Of a DNA stretch of 64,000 nucleotides, positions 51,803-60,042 are shown in pieces (the stretch's first letter is position 1; every line of letters starts with the position of its first letter). The notes under the pieces were generated by a model. The model was not told where the DNA came from and made no database searches. It saw nothing but the letters and a program-made list of their open reading frames with translations. Position numbers and translations under genes: made by a program. This DNA is from Acidimicrobiales bacterium (GTDB taxonomy: Bacteria > Actinomycetota > Acidimicrobiia > Acidimicrobiales > Acidimicrobilacustridaceae): NCBI GenBank assembly GCA_030830565.1, contig JAURMR010000024.1, positions 26,111-90,110 on the forward strand. The letters are read 5' to 3'.

Positions 51803-53143
51803 ATGCAGCAGATCATCGACGCCATCATTCAGGGAGCCCCCGGCGAAGAACTCGCCGCCATTCCCCTGCCCGAGTCCTACAAGGCCACCGTTGTTCTTGC
51901 CTCAGAACAAACCATGTTCGACGGCATGGAGTCGGGCGACAAAGACCCCCGACAGTCGTTGCATCTCCAAGAGATCGGGATGCCCGAATTGGCCCCCGAC
52001 GAGGTCGTCATCGCCGTCATGGCAAGTTCGATCAACTTCAACACGGTGTGGTCATCGATCTTTGAACCGGTCTCAACCTTCGGATTCCTCAAGCGACTCG
52101 GCAAGGAGAGTTATTGGGGAGCACGCCACGACCAACCGTTCCATGCCGTTGGCTCGGATGCGTCAGGCGTTGTGTTGCGAGTTGGAAGCGCGGTGCGCAA
52201 ATGGAAGGTCGGCGACAAGGTCGTCGTTCACTGCAACTACGTCGATGATCAAGATCCATCAAGCCACAACGACTCCATGCTGGGTGACAACCAACGCATT
52301 TGGGGATTCGAAACCAACTACGGCGGTCTCGCTGAACTTTCTGTCGTCAAGGCCAACCAACTCATGCCGAAGCCTGCGCATCTTTCATGGGAAGAAGCGT
52401 CAGTCAACGCGCTGTGCAACTCGACGAGTTACCGCATGCTCGTCAGCAAGAATGCGGCCCAAATGAAGCAAGGCGATGCCGTCCTTGTTTGGGGCGCGTC
52501 GGGCGGCCTTGGTGGTTATGCCGTGCAGTACATCCTCAATGGAGGCGGAACACCGGTGGGGGTCGTGTCGTCCCCCGAGAAGGTCGCGCTCCTCAACGAC
52601 CTCGGTGTCGAGCACGTCATCGATCGACGCGACGCCAACTACAAGTTCTGGGCTGATGACCACACACAAGATGAAGCCGAGTGGCGTCGTCTCGGCAAGG
52701 ACATTCGTTCAATGATTGGTCGCGATGTCGACATCGTGTTCGAACATCCCGGCCGCCAAACCTTCGGTGCGTCGGTATTCGTTGCAGCACGCGGCGGAAC
52801 AATCGTTACGTGTGCTGCGACTAGCGGCTTCATGATCGAATACGACAACCGTCACCTTTGGATGAAGTTGAAGAACATCATCAGTTCGCACTTCGCCAAC
52901 TACGCCGAAGCATGGGCGGCCAACCAACTGATTTGTGAAGGAAAGATTCAACCGATTCTTTCTGCGGTGTATCCGCTTGATCAGACCGGCGAAGCCGCTT
53001 ACCAAGTGCACAAGAACTTGCACGAAGGCAAGATCGGCGTCTTGTGCCTTGCTCCCTCCGAGGGACTCGGCATCGATGATCCCGAATTCCGCGCGAAGGT
53101 TGGCGAGGATCGCATCACTGCATTTCGCCGCCACGGCGCCTAA
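51803..53143 (+). CDS. ccr: Crotonyl-CoA carboxylase/reductase
   Basis: 446 residues; NADPH-dependent reductive carboxylation of crotonyl-CoA to (2S)-ethylmalonyl-CoA, the key enzyme of the ethylmalonyl-CoA pathway. The N-terminal IPLPESYKA, GYLEIG-like LQEIGMPELAPDEVVIAVMASSIN, HAVGSDASGVV, the Rossmann GASGGLGGYAVQYI and the C-terminal MIEYDNRHLWMKLKNIISSHFANY are family features of Ccr rather than other MDR reductases. ATG at 51803 has TAGCGT eight bases upstream. The epimerase follows. Confidence 0.93.
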   Translation: MQQIIDAIIQGAPGEELAAIPLPESYKATVVLASEQTMFDGMESGDKDPRQSLHLQEIGMPELAPDEVVIAVMASSINFNTVWSSIFEPVSTFGFLKRLGKESYWGARHDQPFHAVGSDASGVVLRVGSAVRKWKVGDKVVVHCNYVDDQDPSSHNDSMLGDNQRIWGFETNYGGLAELSVVKANQLMPKPAHLSWEEASVNALCNSTSYRMLVSKNAAQMKQGDAVLVWGASGGLGGYAVQYILNGGGTPVGVVSSPEKVALLNDLGVEHVIDRRDANYKFWADDHTQDEAEWRRLGKDIRSMIGRDVDIVFEHPGRQTFGASVFVAARGGTIVTCAATSGFMIEYDNRHLWMKLKNIISSHFANYAEAWAANQLICEGKIQPILSAVYPLDQTGEAAYQVHKNLHEGKIGVLCLAPSEGLGIDDPEFRAKVGEDRITAFRRHGA

Positions 53144-53212
53144 CGGAAACGAACAGCACGACTAATGGCCATCACCGCACGCCGACCCGGCGAAGAAGAA
53201 TCAGGAGTCCAA

Positions 53213-53644
53213 ATGAGCGACGCAGCTGCGAACCAAAAGCCACTGCTTACCGAAATCGACCACATCGCAATCGCTGTTCCGGATCTCGGCGCAGCAATTG
53301 ACTACTACCGCGAAACGTTTGGCGCAGTCGTGGACCATCGCGAAGTTGTCGAAAGCGATGGTGTTGAAGAAGCACTTTTGAAGGTCGCCGAAAGCTACGT
53401 GCAGCTGCTCACGCCAACTCGCGAAGACTCAACCGTTGCAAAGTGGCTCAACACTCGTGGTGGTCCTGGCATTCATCATGTCGGTTATCGCGTTGCTGAT
53501 TGCGGCGAAGCGCTTGACGCCGTGAAGGCTCAAGGTTTCCGTGTGCTCGATGACGCCCCTCGACCCGGTTCCCGCGGCACCACCGTTGCGTTCATCCATC
53601 CGAAGGACGCTCTAGGCACACTGATCGAGCTCGTTCAGGAGTAA
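53213..53644 (+). CDS. mce: Methylmalonyl/ethylmalonyl-CoA epimerase
   Basis: 143-residue VOC-fold enzyme that interconverts the 2S and 2R forms of methylmalonyl- and ethylmalonyl-CoA. Metal ligands appear in IDHIAIAVPDL, VQLLTP, GIHHVGYRV and LIELVQE. ATG at 53213 was chosen for AGGAG five bases upstream; an in-frame ATG at 53165 is possible. Placed 70 bases after ccr, it can supply the (2R)-ethylmalonyl-CoA that MeaA needs. Confidence 0.92.
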   Translation: MSDAAANQKPLLTEIDHIAIAVPDLGAAIDYYRETFGAVVDHREVVESDGVEEALLKVAESYVQLLTPTREDSTVAKWLNTRGGPGIHHVGYRVADCGEALDAVKAQGFRVLDDAPRPGSRGTTVAFIHPKDALGTLIELVQE

Positions 53645-53728
53645 CGCTCAGCAATCTTGGCGTTTCCGGTCGCGGAAAGTTCCCATGGTCTGACTCTTTG
53701 AGAGCATTCGCCCGCTACCGTGCCGCCC

Positions 53729-54961
53729 ATGGACGGCGTCAACTACACGGTGACCGAACTCATGACGGCGACCGCCGATGCCATCAAAGAACGCCTCGGC
53801 GGGGCCGTGTGGGTCGATGGCGAAATTTCTGGTCCCAGAGAGTCTCGGGGCCATTTCTATTTCGACCTTGTCGACCGCGACGATAAAGGTGCAGTCAGCG
53901 CCAAAGTCCCAGTCGCGCTCTGGAGTCGCACGAGAACTCGAGTTGATCAAAAACTTCGAGACGCCGGGACTGTTCGCCTCGAAGAAGGGGTCAAAGTTCG
54001 AATACGTGGACCACTCGAATTGTGGCTCGCTGGCGGTCGACTACAACTTTCAATGCAGGACATCGACCCTGCATTCACCCTTGAAGCGCTTGAATCCGAA
54101 CGCGAACGAGTCCTCGCGCTTCTACGCGCCGAGGGTCTCATCGATCGGAACCGCATGCTCACGGTTCCTGCGATGCCTCTCCATATTGCGCTCATCACCG
54201 CCGACGAAAGCGCTGCTCAAGCCGACTTCATGCACTCATTGGTCGAGAGCGGTCTGCCTTGGCAGGTGTCGCTCATTGATTCGAAAGTGCAAGGTGCCGG
54301 AGCGGAACGAACGATCGCTGCTGCACTTCGAACCGCTCAGCGCATGAATCTCGATGTTATTGCGCTTGTACGCGGTGGCGGATCGCGGCTCGACCTCGCC
54401 GTCTTCGACCATGAACTCGTTGCACGAACGATCGCGACGTCGACCATTCCGGTCTTCACTGGCATCGGTCATGAAATCGACACAAGTGTTGCTGATGTTG
54501 TTGCTCACACTGCAAATAAGACACCTACGGCTTGCGCCGAGGCGCTGATCGACAGCGCGCTCGACATCGTCAATCGAAGCGAAGCCGCTTGGGCAGATAT
54601 TGCCGAGATCGTTTCGACCACACTCGCGAGCGAACGCGAGCGTCTCGCCCGATCCGCTCGGCATGCAGCAATCGGCGCTCGCACCCGCCTCACTGTTGAG
54701 CGTCATCACATGATCGCAACAACGGCGCGCCTCAGTCGCGCGCTCGAAACAACTGTGAAGTCGGAACGCCAGACGCTCGACCTTTTCGCTGCCCGACTCA
54801 GCGCCGTTGACCCTGTGCGCACGCTGGCCCGCGGCTGGTCGATTACCCGAACCGCGAGCGGTACGGTCGTACGGCATGTCGCGGACGTTTCGGCGGGCGA
54901 CACACTTGTCACGACCGTGGCCGACGGAACAATTACAAGCACTGCAACCGACACCGATTGA
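53729..54961 (+). CDS. xseA: Exodeoxyribonuclease VII large subunit
   Basis: 410 residues. N-terminal OB fold (VWVDGEISGPRESRGHFYFDLVD), then the catalytic region IALITADESAAQADFMHSL, VIALVRGGGSRLDLAVFD and the central signature FTGIGHEIDTSVADVVAH TANKTPTACAE, then a coiled coil and a C-terminal beta domain ending DTLVTTVADGTI. Degrades single-stranded DNA with XseB. ATG at 53729 follows TACCGT at seven bases. Confidence 0.94.
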   Translation: MDGVNYTVTELMTATADAIKERLGGAVWVDGEISGPRESRGHFYFDLVDRDDKGAVSAKVPVALWSRTRTRVDQKLRDAGTVRLEEGVKVRIRGPLELWLAGGRLQLSMQDIDPAFTLEALESERERVLALLRAEGLIDRNRMLTVPAMPLHIALITADESAAQADFMHSLVESGLPWQVSLIDSKVQGAGAERTIAAALRTAQRMNLDVIALVRGGGSRLDLAVFDHELVARTIATSTIPVFTGIGHEIDTSVADVVAHTANKTPTACAEALIDSALDIVNRSEAAWADIAEIVSTTLASERERLARSARHAAIGARTRLTVERHHMIATTARLSRALETTVKSERQTLDLFAARLSAVDPVRTLARGWSITRTASGTVVRHVADVSAGDTLVTTVADGTITSTATDTD

Positions 54962-54969
54962 GAGACACC

Positions 54970-55212
54970 ATGGCAACCAAGAAGACCGCACCGGATTCAC
55001 TCGGATATGCAGATGCAGTGACAGAGCTCGAAGAAATTCTCAGCGAACTCGAAGCTGACGATGTCGATGTCGATCGCTTGGCCGAACAGGTTCGCCGAGC
55101 CGCCGACCTCATTGAGCTATGCCGCGGTCGACTTGAAAATGCCCAAGTTGAAGTGACCAGAATCGTCGCTGATCTCGATGCGCTCGACAGCGGCGACGAA
55201 GAGGACGAGTGA
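54970..55212 (+). CDS. xseB: Exodeoxyribonuclease VII small subunit
   Basis: 80 residues, mainly two helices: LGYADAVTELEEILSELEADDVDVDRLAEQVRRA and DLIELCRGRLENAQVEV, the XseB signature. It begins 8 bases after xseA and ends overlapping the polyprenyl synthase start, so all three are one operon. A TTG at 54958 would overlap xseA and is less likely. Confidence 0.93.
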   Translation: MATKKTAPDSLGYADAVTELEEILSELEADDVDVDRLAEQVRRAADLIELCRGRLENAQVEVTRIVADLDALDSGDEEDE

Positions 55213-56276
55213 CTCCCAACGCGCCAGTAGCGATCCCCGCGGCACTCACCGCCGTTGCCGCTCCGGTTGAAGCTCGTCTCCGGTCACTTCTTGAATCTGA
55301 ACAAGCCCGCTGGATTGCAATTGACGCTGACCTCGAAGCCCCCCTCGAAGTCCTCACTCGATTTGTTGTCGACGGCGGAAAGCGACTTCGCCCTGCTTTT
55401 TGCCATTGGGCATTCGTCGGTGCAGGTGGTGATCCCGACGATTCGGCGATCATCGACACCGGTGCCGCCTTCGAATTGCTCCACGCGTTCGCGCTTGTGC
55501 ATGACGATGTCATGGACGGTTCCTCTACACGTCGTGGCGAGCCAACTGTTCACATGTCATTCGAATCGACCCATCGATCGCATGATTGGAACGGCGAATC
55601 ACGAAGATTCGGTGAAGGTGTTGCGATACTCGTCGGTGATCTCGCCGAGGTCTACGCCGATCGATTGATGTCGGCAACTCCGCCCGATGCATTTGCTATT
55701 TGGAATGAACTCAAAATCGAGTTGAATATCGGTCAATTCCTTGATGTTCTCGGTGCTGCTCGAGGTGACGTCGATCTCGAAACTGCTCGACGAATCGTTC
55801 GCTACAAGTCCGGGAAGTACACAATCGAACGGCCGTTGCATGTTGGTGCTGCGCTCGCCGGACAACTCGCAGTTCTTGAAACCACTCTTTCCCGCTATGG
55901 GGAGCCACTAGGCGAAGCGTTTCAGTTGCGCGATGACATCCTCGGAACGTTTGGGGAAAGCGAGCGCACTGGAAAGCCCGTCGGGGATGACTTACGCGAG
56001 GGCAAACCAACCCCAATGTTGGCGATTGCGATCGATCGCGCCACACCCTCGCAACGACAGATTCTCGATCGAGTTGGCTCAATCGATCTTTCTCTTGAGG
56101 AAATTCGCGATGTTCAGTCGGTCTTTACCGAGACAGATGCATTGTTTGAAATTGAAGCGAGCATTTCGCTTCTCACCAAACAAGCAATGGCCGCCCTTGA
56201 TGATGCAGCAATCACCAGCGAAGCGTTTGATGCCCTACGCGATCTCGCGGTGTACGTCGGCGCTCGCGACTTCTGA
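55209..56276 (+). CDS. Polyprenyl (geranylgeranyl-type) diphosphate synthase
   Basis: 355 residues. First Asp-rich motif DDVMD in ALVHDDVMDGSSTRRG, second motif DDILG in FQLRDDILGTFGESERTGKPVGDDLREGK, with KSGKYTIERPLHVGA between. It lengthens isoprenoid diphosphates; product chain length cannot be fixed by eye, though the bulky residues before the first motif (ELLHAFALVHDD) fit a C20 or longer product. Such a C20 product could feed menaquinone, carotenoid or retinal synthesis. GTG overlaps the xseB stop. Confidence 0.88.
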   Translation: MTPNAPVAIPAALTAVAAPVEARLRSLLESEQARWIAIDADLEAPLEVLTRFVVDGGKRLRPAFCHWAFVGAGGDPDDSAIIDTGAAFELLHAFALVHDDVMDGSSTRRGEPTVHMSFESTHRSHDWNGESRRFGEGVAILVGDLAEVYADRLMSATPPDAFAIWNELKIELNIGQFLDVLGAARGDVDLETARRIVRYKSGKYTIERPLHVGAALAGQLAVLETTLSRYGEPLGEAFQLRDDILGTFGESERTGKPVGDDLREGKPTPMLAIAIDRATPSQRQILDRVGSIDLSLEEIRDVQSVFTETDALFEIEASISLLTKQAMAALDDAAITSEAFDALRDLAVYVGARDF

Positions 56277-56301
56277 ATTTCTCGCAGTCTCATCAAGCAA
56301 T

Positions 56302-56952
56302 TTACGCAAAAGACGCGACTGCTTGTTCCAACGGAAGTTCAATCACACCAATGTCAGATGCGACGGCGGCTAACCAATCCGGTCGAATGCGCGCGCTCAC
56401 CACAATTGGATTTTCGATTTCAGAATCTTCAAGCACGAACCGCACATAGTCGAGTGCGTAGTCCGGCGGTCGTGGATCACGACTGAGTTCGAGTAGCGCA
56501 TACGGGTCAGGTGTTACCGCACCCGAAGCAGGTAAGACATTGACGTACGGCGTTGGCGGCTGCGGGCCGCCGCCTTGAATTCCTGAACCATCGAACAGCA
56601 CAACACCATGAACAAGCGACGTGCGCGCGCCGGCAATCAAGAGGCCCACCCATGCACCGAAACCGCGTCCAACGATCGTGACTGGGCCTTGAGAGGCAAG
56701 AACGGCGTCAACGTCGGACATGAGGCCTTCTGGGGTGTAGCCGCCACTTACAGGAACCTCTGATTCACCGTGACCGGTGAAATCCAATGCGAGTACCGGA
56801 CCAGTCCATGCCGCGGTCCAAGCGGGTCGTGTGTGCGGAGACTCCTCGCCTAAGCCGTGCAGCAACAGCAACGGACGACCTTCGCCTTCGGCCAACGTGT
56901 GCACTGCCAGTCGAAGGGAACCGTTGAGAAGAAAGTCCGTTCGCCGCGTCAT
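56302..56952 (-). CDS. Alpha/beta-hydrolase-fold protein lacking the nucleophile
   Basis: 216 residues with the fold's landmarks RPLLLLHGLGEESP (oxyanion loop) and VLALDFTGHGESEVP, but the nucleophile elbow reads VGRGFGAW: the catalytic serine of GxSxG is glycine (Gly97). The C-terminus stops early and contains no catalytic histidine. It therefore looks like a non-catalytic member. It overlaps a normal hydrolase gene by 4 bases, so the pair may form one functional unit. Confidence 0.75.
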   Translation of the reverse strand: MTRRTDFLLNGSLRLAVHTLAEGEGRPLLLLHGLGEESPHTRPAWTAAWTGPVLALDFTGHGESEVPVSGGYTPEGLMSDVDAVLASQGPVTIVGRGFGAWVGLLIAGARTSLVHGVVLFDGSGIQGGGPQPPTPYVNVLPASGAVTPDPYALLELSRDPRPPDYALDYVRFVLEDSEIENPIVVSARIRPDWLAAVASDIGVIELPLEQAVASFA

Positions 56953-57875
56953 CGAAGCCGTCCCAAAAACTCGAGCACGAGATCGGCAATGAACCGTGTC
57001 TGTTCGATATGCAGAAAGTGGCCAATGTCGTCGTAAAACTCGAGTCGGCCACCAGGCGGGAGGAACGGTTCGATGTCACCTCGGCGACTCTTCCATCCCA
57101 TTGGATCATCTTGGACTCCCGAAAGCACTCCGAGGAACGGCATTTCGAGTGCAGCAAGATGATCAAGTGACCAACCTGGACGCCACGGACCGAAACCACC
57201 GAGGTGGAGCACTGGATCGATCTTCCAACGCCAACCATCACTGTCCTGTCGAGCGCCAACCGTGACGAGATATTCGAGCCATTCACGCGAAAGGCGCGGA
57301 TTCATCGGTTGACGTCGCTCAGCTAACCCTTCGATCGTGTCGGGTCGGCGCGTGAGCTCGGCTCGACGACGACGTCGATCAAGACCTGATGCCAAATCGG
57401 CTCGGCGCATTCGACGACGCTCACGGTCGTTGACATCAGGTGAGGAGAATTGTGAAGGAAGTCCGTCGAGGTTCACGAATGCTCGGGCCAACGAAGGACG
57501 ACCGTCTAGAAGATCAAGGAGCTGTCCGCCACCCTTTGAGTGTCCAAGCAGAACGATTGGTTCGCGACTGATTGATTGAATGGCAGCAAGGTGGTCGCGA
57601 ACATCGGCAGCCCATCCATAGAGATGCGCGTGATCAGAATCTCCATGTCCACGAGCATCCCACGCCACCACACGCCATCCCGCGTCAGCGATCATCGGTG
57701 CAAACACATCAAAGGTGCGCGAGAAATCAAAACCACCGTGCACCATCGCGATGATTGGTGCTTCGGGGTCGCCCCACTCGTTCAGCGCGAGTCGGAGTCC
57801 GCTGCTGTCAATAGAACCAGTGCGATCGGGAGCTTTTGCTCCGGGAAACTCGCGTGTCTGATCGGTTTCGGGCAC
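56949..57875 (-). CDS. Alpha/beta hydrolase
   Basis: 308 residues. IIAMVHGGFDFSRTF (oxyanion loop), VVAWDARGHGDSD, nucleophile elbow LLGHSKGGGQLLDLL, an inserted Arg-rich lid (about residues 150-185) and the catalytic histidine in FYDDIGHFLHIEQ are present. Substrate unknown; epoxide hydrolases, haloalkane dehalogenases and esterases look alike at this level. GTG at 57875 is preceded by TAGGCT at seven bases. The next gene downstream is its serine-less relative. Confidence 0.85.
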   Translation of the reverse strand: MPETDQTREFPGAKAPDRTGSIDSSGLRLALNEWGDPEAPIIAMVHGGFDFSRTFDVFAPMIADAGWRVVAWDARGHGDSDHAHLYGWAADVRDHLAAIQSISREPIVLLGHSKGGGQLLDLLDGRPSLARAFVNLDGLPSQFSSPDVNDRERRRMRRADLASGLDRRRRRAELTRRPDTIEGLAERRQPMNPRLSREWLEYLVTVGARQDSDGWRWKIDPVLHLGGFGPWRPGWSLDHLAALEMPFLGVLSGVQDDPMGWKSRRGDIEPFLPPGGRLEFYDDIGHFLHIEQTRFIADLVLEFLGRLR

Positions 57876-57940
57876 GTCAGCGAGCCTAGGTCGCTATCGC
57901 CTGCTGCCCGTATTCCCGTTCGCCGTACACTGACCAAACT

Positions 57941-58396
57941 ATGCAGCATCACCAGATCGACGTGCACGACACCGCCGATGAGCGCCTCCGCCGAGACGGA
58001 CAGCGCTACACGGCCAATCGACGCGTCCTGATCGATGCGCTGCGCGAGGCAGATCGTCCTGTCACAGTGCTCGAACTCATCGATGGCACCCCAGGAATGG
58101 CACAGAGCTCTGCATATCGGAACCTTTCCGTTCTCGAAGAAGCAGGAGTAGTCCGCCGTCTCGTTACCGCCGACGACACCGCACGTTACGAACTCGCCGA
58201 AGATCTCACCGGTCACCATCATCACCTCATCTGCGAACGATGTGGTTCGGTCATCGATATCGACGTGCCCACAGAACTTGAAGATGGAGTGTCTGCGTTT
58301 TCGTCGCTTATCGCAGATACTCACGGTTTTCGCATCGAGCATCATCGCCTCGATCTCATGGGCGTTTGTCCTTCCTGTTCAACTGCGGCTCACTGA
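57941..58396 (+). CDS. Fur-family metal-responsive regulator
   Basis: 151 residues. Winged helix (RRVLIDALREADRPVTVLELIDG ... SSAYRNLSVLEEAGVVRRL) followed by the metal-binding HHHH-LICERCG block, the CxxC pairs (CERC, CPSC) for structural zinc and a histidine-containing C-terminus (HHRLDLMG). Fur, Zur or PerR function cannot be told apart. TACACT lies nine bases before the ATG. It starts between divergent hydrolases and prfC; no inverted-repeat Fur box was found in its 65-base upstream gap. Confidence 0.9.
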   Translation: MQHHQIDVHDTADERLRRDGQRYTANRRVLIDALREADRPVTVLELIDGTPGMAQSSAYRNLSVLEEAGVVRRLVTADDTARYELAEDLTGHHHHLICERCGSVIDIDVPTELEDGVSAFSSLIADTHGFRIEHHRLDLMGVCPSCSTAAH

Positions 58397-58413
58397 CCGC
58401 TACCCTCCGACCA

Positions 58414-60000
58414 ATGTCCACTCCGTCCACCGAGGCCTCGCGTCGCCGTACGTTCGCCATCATTAGTCACCCCGATGCCGGCAAAACCACGCTGACCGAG
58501 AAGTTTCTTCTTTATGGCGGAGCGCTAAGCAGCGAGGCGGGCGCCGTCAAAGCTCGGTCGGGTCGTCGATCGGCCACCTCTGACTGGATGGCACTCGAAC
58601 AGCAGCGAGGAATTTCAATCACGTCGACGGTGCTGCAGTTTCCCTACCGCGACTGTGTTGTGAACCTTCTCGACACCCCCGGCCATCGCGATTTCTCTGA
58701 AGACACCTACCGCGTGCTTGCTGCTGCAGATGCCGCTGTCATGGTTCTCGACGCCGCCAAAGGAATCGAACCCCAAACCCTCAAGTTGTTTGATGTTTGC
58801 CGACAGCGCGAGATGCCGCTTCTCACGTTCATAAATAAATGGGATCGCCCAGGCCTCGACCCGCTTGAACTCATCGATGAGATCGAACAGCAGATTGGAC
58901 TAGTCGTTACACCAGTCACCTGGCCTGTCGGCATTGCCGGTGACTTTCGCGGAGTCATCGACCGACGTGACGGTTTGTTCACCCGCTACACGCGCGTCGC
59001 TCGCGGTGCTACCGAAGCGCCGGAAGAAGTTGTCGACCCAGCACAAGCAGCAATCGATGAAGGCGAGGCTTGGCAAGCCGCGCTCGATGGCATCACGCTG
59101 CTCGATGAAGTTGGCGCTGACCTCGACATCGAGTTATTCGTCGGAGCGCAATCGACACCAACATTCTTCGGCTCGGCCCTCACCAACTTCGGTGTGCGCA
59201 AGTTGCTCGACGCGATTATTGATCTCGTCCCATCACCGAGCGCGCGGCCCGATGCCGAAGGCGCAATCCGCCAGCTCGATGATCCGTTCTCAGGTTTCGT
59301 ATTCAAGGTTCAAGCAAACATGGACCCATCGCATCGTGATCGCATTGCCTTCCTGCGGGTGTGTTCCGGCAAGTTTGAGCGCGGAATGGTCATCACACAT
59401 GGCAACACTGGCAAGCCGTTTGCAACCAAGTACGCCCATCAGGTGTTCGGCTCGGAACGCGAAACCATCGACGAAGCATTTCCCGGCGATGTTGTCGGAC
59501 TCGTCAATGCAACTGATGTCCGGGTGGGAGACACCCTTTGGCTTGACAAACCCGTTGAATTTCCCGCCATCCCCAGTTTCGCCCCCGAGTTCTTCTCCGT
59601 TGCCCGCGTGAAGGACACCGGGCGTTACAAGCAGTTCCGACGAGGTATTGCTCAGCTTGACGAAGAAGGTGTCGTTCAAGTTCTTCGTGACATCGACCAA
59701 GGCGATTCCGCCCCCGTGCTCGCTGCGGTCGGTCCCATGCAGTTCGATGTCGCCGTTTATCGCTTAGAAAACGAGTTCGGTGCTCCGGTGGAGCTTTCGC
59801 CCACGAATTACAAAGTCGCCCGCCGTACCAACCGTGAAAGCGCATCAAAGCTTCAGGGAATGCGGGGTGTCCGAATCCTTGAGAAGGCCGACGGTACGCT
59901 CATGGCGCTGTTCGAAAGCCAGTTTTGGCTCGAGCGCCTCGAGGCCGACAACCCCGAACTCGTGCTTGAGCGTCTGGTTGCCGAAGGCAGCGCCGGCTGA
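58414..60000 (+). CDS. prfC: Peptide chain release factor 3
   Basis: 528-residue translational GTPase that recycles RF1/RF2. G1 SHPDAGKTT, switch II DTPGHRDFSEDTYR, and G4 INKWDRPGLDP are intact, and the RF3-specific SGRRSATSDWMALEQQRGISITS and C-terminal domain (GPMQFDVAVYRLENEFGAPVEL) rule out EF-G. The ATG at 58414 has TACCCT seven bases upstream. It begins 17 bases after the Fur-family gene. Confidence 0.95.
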   Translation: MSTPSTEASRRRTFAIISHPDAGKTTLTEKFLLYGGALSSEAGAVKARSGRRSATSDWMALEQQRGISITSTVLQFPYRDCVVNLLDTPGHRDFSEDTYRVLAAADAAVMVLDAAKGIEPQTLKLFDVCRQREMPLLTFINKWDRPGLDPLELIDEIEQQIGLVVTPVTWPVGIAGDFRGVIDRRDGLFTRYTRVARGATEAPEEVVDPAQAAIDEGEAWQAALDGITLLDEVGADLDIELFVGAQSTPTFFGSALTNFGVRKLLDAIIDLVPSPSARPDAEGAIRQLDDPFSGFVFKVQANMDPSHRDRIAFLRVCSGKFERGMVITHGNTGKPFATKYAHQVFGSERETIDEAFPGDVVGLVNATDVRVGDTLWLDKPVEFPAIPSFAPEFFSVARVKDTGRYKQFRRGIAQLDEEGVVQVLRDIDQGDSAPVLAAVGPMQFDVAVYRLENEFGAPVELSPTNYKVARRTNRESASKLQGMRGVRILEKADGTLMALFESQFWLERLEADNPELVLERLVAEGSAG

Positions 60001-60042
60001 TCGGTTGGCGTTCCCCCCCCCGGATCCGAATCGGGTATCGCC

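Noticed and set aside
57876..57940. Fur/Zur box in the divergent gap before the Fur-family gene
   Set aside because: No convincing inverted repeat; only the two -10 elements are seen.
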